Positions 1 through 4,975 of a DNA stretch of 5,915 bases are shown here, piece by piece (positions within the stretch are counted from its first letter, which is position 1; the number at the start of each line of letters is the position of its first letter). The DNA is from Collinsella aerofaciens. Lineage in GTDB: Bacteria; Actinomycetota; Coriobacteriia; Coriobacteriales; Coriobacteriaceae. Both the position numbers and the translations under genes were made by a program. The notes beneath the pieces were generated by a model. It did no database searches and was not told the origin of the DNA. It was given only the letters and a program-made list of their open reading frames with translations. Location: contig RPYR01000087.1 of the NCBI GenBank assembly GCA_008671285.1, forward strand, positions 1 through 5,915, read 5' to 3'.

Positions 1-355
1 CGTCGGTGAGCACCGACATGCGAGCGGCAGTACGGTGACGCATGCCCGTCTCACTCGTGGAGAGCGAGGGATCGGGATTGAGGTGGAAGTTGGAACCCAG
101 GATCTGGGGGATGTCGCCATCGATAACGATGGCACAGTCCATCTTGGAGAGCTCGAACAGGCGGTTCGAGGTAAACGAAATGTTGAGCGGGAAGCCGTCG
201 TTACCTGCGGCGCGCACGTTTTCGGTGTCTCCGACGCAGATAAGGGCGCCCAGGTGACCGGCAATGATCATGTCGAGGGCGGTGCGGATCGGCTGACCGG
301 GGGCAGTCAGGCGGATGGCCTGTTCCATACGCTTTTGCAGCTCGTTCTTATCCAA
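1..355 (-). CDS. disA: DisA, diadenylate cyclase / DNA integrity scanning protein (5' part, runs off the left edge)
   Basis: The minus strand encodes 118 codons of the DisA N-terminal diadenylate cyclase domain, which joins two ATP molecules into c-di-AMP. Family landmarks appear in order: LTAPGQPIRTALDMI (residues 16-30), a GALICVGD strand (36-43), a GFPLNISF segment (54-61), RLFELSKMD (65-73), and the ATP-binding SETGMRHRTA motif (101-110, RHR at 106-108). The other signature, normally Asp-Gly-Ala, reads Asp73-Cys74-Ala75 here. The central linker and the C-terminal DNA-binding helix-hairpin-helix domain lie outside the window. I chose the TTG at 355-353 because a GGGAG ribosome site lies 7 bases upstream and no in-frame ATG or GTG is seen near it. 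Nearby ATGs at 360 and upstream are in other frames and stop early. It is divergent from mntP. Family assignment is firm; the start codon is less certain. Confidence 0.93.
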   Translation of the reverse strand, partial: MDKNELQKRMEQAIRLTAPGQPIRTALDMIIAGHLGALICVGDTENVRAAGNDGFPLNISFTSNRLFELSKMDCAIVIDGDIPQILGSNFHLNPDPSLSTSETGMRHRTAARMSVLTD

Positions 356-491
356 GGCATCGCTCCCATCGTATACGCTCCATAAACGTCAATAAGTTTC
401 TCACGGTTTGCCCCTGTGACGCCCGCAAAATCCGATGCTTACAGAATGAGCGAACACAGCTGAGAGCCCCAATCCAAATGAGCTGCTTATG

Positions 492-500
492 TGGTAGCAT
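492..500 (+). promoter_or_regulatory. Candidate extended -10 promoter for the riboswitch-mntP transcript
   Basis: TGGTAGCAT fits the extended -10 pattern TGnTAnnAT and would start transcription about 7 bases downstream, just before the aptamer at 515. No good -35 element is visible 17 bases upstream (ATCCAA), so this is a weak assignment based mainly on position. The rest of 356-490 shows no gene; it must hold the disA promoter, but I see no convincing -35/-10 pair on the minus strand. A weak 6-bp stem (401-406 with 414-419) is the only structure noticed there. Confidence 0.33.
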
Positions 501-514
501 CGGGATTCGCATAA

Positions 515-612
515 ATGAGGGAGTAGTCGCGTGGCCGGTTTCGCCTCCGGTGGCGCGGCAAGTCAACATACTGGCCGATGCGGCCTGGCTTGCCTTAATG
601 AACGAGACTCGT
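515..612 (+). ncRNA. yybP-ykoY manganese riboswitch aptamer upstream of mntP
   Basis: This leader matches the yybP-ykoY (Mn2+) aptamer. The conserved GGAGTAG loop strand is at 520-526, the GTCAACATACTGG segment at 562-574, and the opposing ACGAGA loop strand at 602-607. The closing helix P1 pairs 515-519 (ATGAG) with 608-612 (CTCGT), including one G-U pair. Internal helices are visible: CGCG 528-531 with 554-557, CCGG 535-538 with 547-550, GGCAAG 557-562 with CTTGCC 589-594, and GGCC 573-576 with 582-585. In known members Mn2+ is bound between the GGAGTAG and ACGAGA loops. The next gene is mntP, the classic target of this class. The expression platform is annotated separately. Confidence 0.9.
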
Positions 613-648
613 GGTTGTGCGCGCAACGCGTACGCCACGGGTCTTTTT
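606..648 (+). terminator. Riboswitch expression platform: intrinsic terminator competing with aptamer helix P1
   Basis: GACTCGTGG (606-614) pairs with CCACGGGTC (635-643) over 9 bp with one G-U. The stem continues inside with GTGCGC (617-622) against GCGTAC (628-633), again with one G-U, and a GCAAC loop. A run of five T (644-648) follows directly. This is a textbook intrinsic terminator. Its left arm contains bases 608-612, which are also the 3' strand of aptamer helix P1, so the two structures cannot form together. Expected logic: with Mn2+ the aptamer holds P1 and transcription continues into mntP; without Mn2+ the terminator forms. This matches the mechanism described for transcriptional members of the class; the pairing is seen, the switching is inferred. 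Confidence 0.82.
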
Positions 649-650
649 GT

Positions 651-694
651 TACTCCCCCAAAAGGTACACGCGGGCCCGCCCGCAGAGAGGGAG
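651..694 (+). promoter_or_regulatory. mntP ribosome binding site with possible sequestering stem
   Basis: The mntP Shine-Dalgarno is GAGGGAG (688-694), 7 bases before the ATG at 702. Its GGGAG (690-694) is complementary to CTCCC at 653-657. A small GC hairpin (GCGGG 671-675 with CCCGC 680-684) lies between them and would bring the two together. The same TACTCCC (651-657) is also a perfect complement of GGGAGTA (519-525) in the aptamer. A second, translational layer of control is possible, but the pairing is short. Confidence 0.4.
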
Positions 695-701
695 CCAGAC
701 T

Positions 702-1280
702 ATGGGACTCGCAGAGCTCGTGTTGCTCGCCGTTGGCCTTTCGATGGACGCCTTTGCCGTTTCCATCTGCAAGGGCCTTGGCATGAAGAAGATCAACCTT
801 AAAGTTGCCGTGGTGCTCGGCCTGTTCTTTGGCGGCTTTCAGGCCGGCATGCCCGTAATCGGATGGGCGCTCGGCAGTCAATTCATGGGCATCATCGGAC
901 CCATCGACCATTGGATCGCCTTTATCCTGCTCGCCTTTATCGGCGGCAAAATGTTGTGGGAGGCCTTTACCGAAGACGAGGATGAAGGCGACGGCAAGGA
1001 TGCCGAAAAGATTGACCTGGGCGAGTACCTGATCCTCGCCATCGCCACCTCGATTGACGCCCTGGCCGTGGGCATCTCGTTCGCCGCGCTTTCCGTCGAC
1101 ATCGTTCCCGCCGTATCGCTCATTGGCATCACAACGTTTATCTTCTCCGTCGCCGGCGTAGCGATCGGCCACACCTTTGGCGCGCGCTACGAAAAACCCG
1201 CCACCATCGTGGGCGGCGTTGTGCTTATCCTTATCGGGCTTAAGATCTTGCTGGAGCACCTGGGGATTTTGGTGCTGTAA
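702..1280 (+). CDS. mntP: MntP, manganese efflux pump
   Basis: This encodes 192 aa, close to the 188 aa of the E. coli protein, and is an integral membrane exporter that removes excess Mn2+ from the cytoplasm. Six hydrophobic segments fit the family: about residues 3-22, 33-58, 67-90, 104-127, 130-155 and 167-190. The two internally repeated signature motifs with conserved membrane aspartates are present: SMDAFAVS with Asp16 and SIDALAVG with Asp119. The loop between segments 3 and 4 (about 89-104) is strongly acidic, with EDEDEGDGKDAEK. The ATG at 702 is preceded by GAGGGAG. An upstream extension of the frame to 531 would run through the riboswitch and lacks the protein family's start. The gene stands alone, ends in its own terminator at 1309, and is controlled by the Mn2+ riboswitch just upstream. 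Confidence 0.96.
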   Translation: MGLAELVLLAVGLSMDAFAVSICKGLGMKKINLKVAVVLGLFFGGFQAGMPVIGWALGSQFMGIIGPIDHWIAFILLAFIGGKMLWEAFTEDEDEGDGKDAEKIDLGEYLILAIATSIDALAVGISFAALSVDIVPAVSLIGITTFIFSVAGVAIGHTFGARYEKPATIVGGVVLILIGLKILLEHLGILVL

Positions 1281-1308
1281 AACACCCTTCATAACTAAAC
1301 GTCCGGGC

Positions 1309-1342
1309 AAGGCCTCATGCAGAGTTTTGCATGAGGCCTTTT
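1309..1342 (+). terminator. Intrinsic terminator of mntP
   Basis: A perfect 13-bp inverted repeat, AAGGCCTCATGCA (1309-1321) and TGCATGAGGCCTT (1328-1340), has a 6-base loop and ends in a TTTT run (1339-1342). It lies 28 bases after the mntP stop. The upper stem and loop also contain the hipBA operator-like box (see 1317-1386). Confidence 0.85.
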
Positions 1343-1386
1343 CATGCAGACTTTTGCATGTCATACTAGGATGCAAAAGTCTGCAC
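1317..1386 (+). repeat. Three-box operator array of the hipBA operon, 27-bp period
   Basis: Three near-identical 16-bp boxes start at 1317 (ATGCAGAGTTTTGCAT), 1344 (ATGCAGACTTTTGCAT) and 1371 (ATGCAAAAGTCTGCAC, the reverse orientation). Box 1 and box 2 differ at one base, and the direct match extends to 19 bases (1315-1333 and 1342-1360). Boxes 2 and 3 form a perfect 15-bp inverted repeat (1345-1359 with 1371-1385) around an 11-bp spacer. Each box has the dyad TGCA-N6-TGCA, suitable for a dimeric HTH protein. The array sits directly before hipB and over its likely promoter, so HipB autorepression is the natural reading; binding itself is inferred. Confidence 0.75.
1339..1367 (+). promoter_or_regulatory. 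Likely hipBA promoter inside the operator array
   Basis: A -35 candidate TTTTCA (1339-1344) and a -10 candidate CATACT (1362-1367), each 4/6 to consensus, are separated by exactly 17 bp. The -35 overlaps the T-run of the mntP terminator, box 2 fills the spacer, and box 3 covers the expected start site near 1374, so a bound repressor would block RNA polymerase. Confidence 0.55.
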
Positions 1387-1400
1387 GTTAGGAGATCGCC

Positions 1401-1868
1401 GTGGATACCCTTCCCATCACCACACCGCGCCAAGCTGGCATCTACGTGCGCCAGGCACGCGAGGCGCAGGGAATCACCCGTGCGGCCCTCGCTAAAAAAG
1501 CCGGTGTTTCGGAGCGCCTGCTCGCATCGCTCGAGCTGGGAGATGCCACGGGCATTCGGCTCGACAAGCTGCTGGCAGTTTTCGGTGCTCTTGGACTGGC
1601 GCTCGCCGCTCAAGGGGATATAGGCGAAACGAAAAATGAGCAACCAGTCGACGCCCCGCATGCTGATCAACCTTGCAGCACCTCCAGACGCCATCACGCC
1701 CAACGTCTTCATCATCGCAACCGTCGCAGCACAACCATTCCGGCTCTTGCAGATGCCCCCTTTACATCCGCACTCTACGACGAGGTCTTCGCCGATTTCG
1801 CCATGTCCAATCTCGGAGTCTCGATTGCCACAAACGCATCTAGCCAAGCCATGCCCGAAGGGAAATAG
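1401..1868 (+). CDS. hipB: HipB-like antitoxin, Xre-family HTH repressor with long C-terminal extension
   Basis: This 155-aa protein starts at GTG, with AGGAGA (1390-1395) 5 bases upstream. Residues 8-67 form an Xre-type helix-turn-helix domain: the recognition region spans TRAALAKKAGVSERLLASLE (26-45), followed by the typical RLDKLLAVFGALGLAL helix. In HipBA systems HipB neutralises the HipA kinase and represses the operon. The protein is much longer than E. coli HipB (88 aa). Residues 73-120 are a polar linker rich in His, Arg, Pro and Thr, and residues about 122-143 (SALYDEVFADFAMSNLGVSI) look like a short folded or partner-binding segment. The stop is 3 bp before the hipA ATG, indicating translational coupling. 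The HTH assignment is firm; the antitoxin role rests on position before hipA. The reading frame in the linker has a competing frame (see findings). Confidence 0.85.
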   Translation: MDTLPITTPRQAGIYVRQAREAQGITRAALAKKAGVSERLLASLELGDATGIRLDKLLAVFGALGLALAAQGDIGETKNEQPVDAPHADQPCSTSRRHHAQRLHHRNRRSTTIPALADAPFTSALYDEVFADFAMSNLGVSIATNASSQAMPEGK

Positions 1869-1871
1869 CCA

Positions 1872-3176
1872 ATGGCCAGAACATCACTTCGGACCATTAT
1901 TTGCGGCGTGCCTGCTGGAACGCTCACGCAAGATGAGAACGGTCTTATCAGCTTTACCTACGATCATGACTATGACGGGCCAGCCCTATCGACCAACATA
2001 CCCGTATCGAATCGCACATACGGACAACAGGTCATGAATCCGTACCTGTTTGGCCTTCTACCCGACAGCGAGGACCAACGAAAAGCGATTGCCGCCGAAT
2101 TCGACGTTAGGCCCAACAATCCCGTTGCGTTGCTCAGCCATATCGGACTCGACTGTCCGGGCGGCGTGCAGTTTTGTGCCGAAGAAGATACCGACGCCGT
2201 CCTGCATCGCGCTGGCGAATACCGCCCTATAGACAACCACGAAATTGCTCTTCGTCTCAAGTCGATCAGAGATGACCGCGATGCATCGTGGATGGGTCTA
2301 GATGAAAGTTGGTCACTTGGAGGCAACCAGGGCAAGTTCGCGCTCGCGTTCATAAACGGCCGCTGGTGCGAATGCATGGGCTCCTCGCCCACGACGCATA
2401 TTTTCAAAAATGGCGTTATCGGATTTAAACTCGAGGCTCTCAATGAGTTTGTCTGCATGAAAAGCGCCCAGCGCGCCGGTATCGCAACGGCAAACGTCGA
2501 ATATCGTATGTTTGAGGACGAACCCGCCCTCATTGTTGAGCGCTATGACCGCATGAAAGTCAAAGACGGGACAATCAGGCGTCTACATCAAGAAGACCTC
2601 TGTCAGGCACTTGGGGTGATGCCCGCCCAAAAGTACACGGCAGACGGCGGCCCGACCACACGCGACATTCAAGAGCTCCTCGTAAATACGAGCCACCATC
2701 AACTTAACCTGTATCTGTTTACGCAGATACTGTTCTTCAACGCCATTATCGGCGCACCGGATGCGCACGCGAAAAACTATTCCCTGCTCCTTGGAAACGA
2801 CGGCACAGCCATGATGGCTCGAATGTACGATGTCGCGTCGGGTTTGGCGTATGAGCGCATGCGCCGCCGGGCGCGCCTTGCCATGAGCGTTGGCGGCGAA
2901 AATCGTGTGGGGTGCATCGGTCCAGGCGCTATCCGCCGATACCACGGTATGGGCGACCCCACGCTGGAGGCGACGCTCACCGATGCCGGGCTATCCGAGA
3001 AGTTTTGCTTTGCGACCATGATGGACCTCGCCTACGAGGTACCCATTTGCATGGAAGAGGTCATGGACGAATACGCCGACCTGCCCGGCATGGCGGACCT
3101 GCGCGAGCATATGCTCGGCCCCGTCCGCGAAAACTGCCAGCGCGCCCTCGACCTCATCAGGGCAGAAATGGACTAG
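1872..3176 (+). CDS. hipA: HipA-family serine/threonine kinase toxin
   Basis: This encodes 434 aa, close to E. coli HipA (440 aa). The N-terminal subdomain carries NPYLFGLLPDSEDQR (56-70) and LLSHIGLDCPGGVQF (87-101), the HipA counterpart of the LLPDS and IG-D-VGA motifs. The kinase core has the flexible G-loop SLGGNQGK (148-155), with Ser148 at the position of the E. coli autophosphorylated Ser150. It also has THIFK with Lys179, ALIVERYDR (219-227), RLHQEDLCQALG (237-248), the catalytic loop GAPDAHAKN with Asp297 and Asn302, and the metal-binding MYDVAS with Asp320. All catalytic residues are present, so it should be active. In E. coli the target is GltX; the target here is unknown. A purine-rich GAAGGGA lies about 8 bases before the ATG. 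Codon choice looks more A/T-tolerant than in neighbouring pepD and clpC, consistent with a mobile accessory module. Confidence 0.93.
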   Translation: MARTSLRTIICGVPAGTLTQDENGLISFTYDHDYDGPALSTNIPVSNRTYGQQVMNPYLFGLLPDSEDQRKAIAAEFDVRPNNPVALLSHIGLDCPGGVQFCAEEDTDAVLHRAGEYRPIDNHEIALRLKSIRDDRDASWMGLDESWSLGGNQGKFALAFINGRWCECMGSSPTTHIFKNGVIGFKLEALNEFVCMKSAQRAGIATANVEYRMFEDEPALIVERYDRMKVKDGTIRRLHQEDLCQALGVMPAQKYTADGGPTTRDIQELLVNTSHHQLNLYLFTQILFFNAIIGAPDAHAKNYSLLLGNDGTAMMARMYDVASGLAYERMRRRARLAMSVGGENRVGCIGPGAIRRYHGMGDPTLEATLTDAGLSEKFCFATMMDLAYEVPICMEEVMDEYADLPGMADLREHMLGPVRENCQRALDLIRAEMD

Positions 3177-3207
3177 GTGGCCGTAATTTCGCAATTATCA
3201 AACAAAA

Positions 3208-3248
3208 GAGAGGGGGCACCCGTCGCAAAAGACCGGGTGCCCCCTCTC
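3208..3248. terminator. Strong bidirectional terminator between hipA and pepD
   Basis: A perfect 15-bp inverted repeat, GAGAGGGGGCACCCG (3208-3222) and CGGGTGCCCCCTCTC (3234-3248), encloses an 11-base loop. On the minus strand it is followed by TTTTGTTTGATAATT, a good U-tract for ending pepD. On the plus strand the tail is ATAATGTCATTT, a poorer tract, but the stem is very strong and lies 31 bases after the hipA stop. Confidence 0.85.
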
Positions 3249-3266
3249 ATAATGTCATTTGCAATC

Positions 3267-3297
3267 CGCTAGCACGTGACTCGGACTGCTGCTAGCG
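3267..3297. repeat. Second stem-loop at the pepD 3' end
   Basis: A perfect 8-bp inverted repeat, CGCTAGCA (3267-3274) and TGCTAGCG (3290-3297), has a 15-base loop. It begins 6 bases past the pepD stop and precedes the main terminator in the pepD transcript. It has no T-run of its own, so it may be an RNA-stabilising 3' hairpin; its function is unknown. Confidence 0.5.
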
Positions 3298-3303
3298 CAA
3301 CCT

Positions 3304-4761
3304 TTACGCAGCGAGGCGCTTGAGGACGTCGATGAGCAGCTCGTAGAAGCGCTCGGCAGAAGCGAGCTCCATGCTCTCGTCCGGGGTATGGACATCGGAG
3401 AGCGTCGGGCCCACGGCGATGGCGTCCAGGCCGTGCAGAGCCTCGGCAAACAGGCCGCACTCAAGGCCGGCGTGAATGGACTCGATGCGCAGCTCGGAGC
3501 CAAAGAGCTCTCGATAGCTCTCGACAAAGACTTCGCGGACCGGCGAATGCTCGGCATAGCTCCAGCCGGGATACTCAAACTCAAACTTGGCGTCGAAGCC
3601 CAGGACATCGGCCAGCGTCTGCAGACGGTCCTTGAACTCGTTCTGCAGCGAGGTGATCGAAGAGCGCGGGGACAGCATAATCTTGACCTCGTCATCGGAG
3701 GTGGCGACCACGCCGATGTTGGAGGAAACCTCGACGGAGCCGTCGGTGGCGACGTTGCGGCGAATCACGCCGTTAGGGGCAAGGCGCAGGGCGCGGATGA
3801 GGGCAAGCGCGGACTTCTGGTCCATGGCCTCAACCTCGGCGTCGTCGGCAATCTCGACGGTGCAGGTAAAGCCGGGGTCGAAGACCTCGAGCTCGGCAGT
3901 AACGTCGGCGATGATGCCCTTTGCGATCTGGGCCGCGGCCTCGGCGGCAGCGTGGTCGGCGTAGACCAGAACAGCCTTGCACTCACGGTTGATGGCGTTG
4001 TCCTTGGTGCCGCCGTTAAAGCTAACGATGGCGGGCTCGCCAGCGACCATCAGGCGGTCGATGATGCGGGCCATGATGAGGTTGCCGTTGCCGCGCTCCA
4101 GGTTGATATCGCTGCCGGAGTGGCCGCCCAGCAGGCCGGAGATGTCGAGCGTGAGGGTGCTACCGGTCTTGTGCTCGCGCGCGATCGGGCAGGTGTAGGT
4201 AACGACGACACCGCCGGCGCAGCTGACGGTAGCAACGCCCTCTTCCTCGGAGTCAAGGTTAATCATGGTGCGGGCGCTAATCTGGGACTTGTCGAGCGTC
4301 TCGGCGCCGACCAGGCCAGTCTCCTCGTCGGTGGTGAATACGCACTCGAGGGCGGGGTGAACGATCGAATCGTCATCGAGAACAGTGAGCATCAGAGCGA
4401 CGGCAATACCGTTGTCGGCGCCCAGAGTGGTGCCGTTAGCGGTGAGGACGCCGTCCTTGACGACCAGGTCGATACCATCAGTCGTAAAGTCGTGCTCAAC
4501 GGAGCCCAACTTGTCGCACACCATATCGATGTGGCCCTGCAGCATTACGGTCGGGGCATTCTCGGCGCCGGCAGATGCGGGCTTGCGAATGATGACGTTG
4601 TAGACCTCGTCCTGATACACATCGAGACCGCGCTCCTTGGCAAACGCGACCAGGAAATCGCTGATGCCTTTCTCGTTGCCAGACCCACGGGGGATCGCGC
4701 TGACCTCCTCAAAGAAATGGAACAGCTGGGCGGGCTCGTAGCCGGTAATCTTGTAGTCCAT
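3304..4761 (-). CDS. pepD: PepD, aminoacyl-histidine dipeptidase (M20 zinc peptidase)
   Basis: This 485-aa protein has the same length as E. coli PepD, a cytosolic di-zinc dipeptidase that cleaves Xaa-His and related dipeptides. Visible M20 residues are HIDMV with His77 and the catalytic-site Asp79, GADNG with the metal-bridging Asp116, TTDEETG with the general base Glu146 and Glu147, NLDSEEEG with Asp170, GGHSGSDI (212-219), IHAGLECGL (429-437), and the C-terminal DVHTPDE with metal ligand His458. The lid/dimerisation part lies in between, about 190-385. The ATG at 4761 is chosen because AAGGAGG (4772-4766) lies 4 bases upstream and family similarity begins there; an in-frame extension to 4866 has no such support. 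It is convergent with hipA, shares the terminator at 3208-3248, and seems monocistronic. Confidence 0.95.
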   Translation of the reverse strand: MDYKITGYEPAQLFHFFEEVSAIPRGSGNEKGISDFLVAFAKERGLDVYQDEVYNVIIRKPASAGAENAPTVMLQGHIDMVCDKLGSVEHDFTTDGIDLVVKDGVLTANGTTLGADNGIAVALMLTVLDDDSIVHPALECVFTTDEETGLVGAETLDKSQISARTMINLDSEEEGVATVSCAGGVVVTYTCPIAREHKTGSTLTLDISGLLGGHSGSDINLERGNGNLIMARIIDRLMVAGEPAIVSFNGGTKDNAINRECKAVLVYADHAAAEAAAQIAKGIIADVTAELEVFDPGFTCTVEIADDAEVEAMDQKSALALIRALRLAPNGVIRRNVATDGSVEVSSNIGVVATSDDEVKIMLSPRSSITSLQNEFKDRLQTLADVLGFDAKFEFEYPGWSYAEHSPVREVFVESYRELFGSELRIESIHAGLECGLFAEALHGLDAIAVGPTLSDVHTPDESMELASAERFYELLIDVLKRLAA

Positions 4762-4805
4762 GGTGCCTCCTTGGCGCAACTGGTTAGACAGTAAGACATG
4801 CGACT

Positions 4806-4834
4806 TGTATATTCCCAGACTTTGCGTGCATAAA
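4806..4834 (-). promoter_or_regulatory. Candidate pepD promoter
   Basis: On the minus strand a -10 candidate TATACA (4811-4806) lies 17 bp from a poor -35 candidate TTTATG (4834-4829). The implied leader is about 40 bases and contains the pepD ribosome site. The -35 matches consensus at only 3 of 6 positions, so this is tentative. Confidence 0.38.
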
Positions 4835-4918
4835 CCAGTCGAAAACGCCGAGCGCCCTCGCATCATCGGCTAACGGTGGACCGTATAGCGTAACGGTCAC
4901 AACTTCCGCAGCTCTACA

Positions 4919-4950
4919 AATCGAGGCGCCCTTTCCGGAGCGCCTCGATT
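4919..4950 (-). terminator. Terminator of clpC
   Basis: A perfect 11-bp inverted repeat, AATCGAGGCGC (4919-4929) and GCGCCTCGATT (4940-4950), has a 10-base loop and starts 25 bases after the clpC stop. On the minus strand the stem ends in ATTTGTAG, a short, imperfect U-tract. Between it and the pepD promoter, 4871-4897 contains a 7-base direct repeat TAACGGT (4871 and 4891), otherwise nothing recognised. Confidence 0.68.
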
Positions 4951-4975
4951 GCGCGTATCAAATTGTCGCCACGCC

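Noticed and set aside
35..385. A 116-codon plus-strand open frame opposite disA
   Set aside because: The opposite strand encodes the DisA cyclase domain with the RHRTA motif; no independent support for the plus-strand frame.
531..701. N-terminal extension of mntP back to 531
   Set aside because: The added residues come from translating the riboswitch and terminator; MntP similarity and the ribosome site place the start at 702.
1315..1386. The evenly spaced repeats as a small CRISPR array
   Set aside because: Only three short boxes, the third inverted, with gaps of about 11 bases; this fits a repressor operator array, not CRISPR repeats and spacers.
348..1847. A 499-codon open frame on the minus strand across the riboswitch, mntP and hipB
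   Set aside because: It overlaps well-supported plus-strand genes and an RNA element, its protein is low-complexity with no recognisable domain, and it has no good ribosome site. It is a shadow of GC-rich codon bias.
3388..4794. A 468-codon plus-strand open frame opposite pepD
   Set aside because: It is repetitive in Gly/Ala/Val/Asp with no motif, and pepD on the other strand has the full set of M20 active-site residues, so this is an antisense shadow.
4762..4866. Longer PepD start at 4866
   Set aside because: The 35 extra residues cover the leader and promoter region, while AAGGAGG just before 4761 and the match to family length support the shorter start.
4871..4897. TAACGGT direct repeat and small ACGGT/ACCGT hairpin as an operator
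   Set aside because: Short, single occurrence, not positioned over a convincing promoter; chance is likely.
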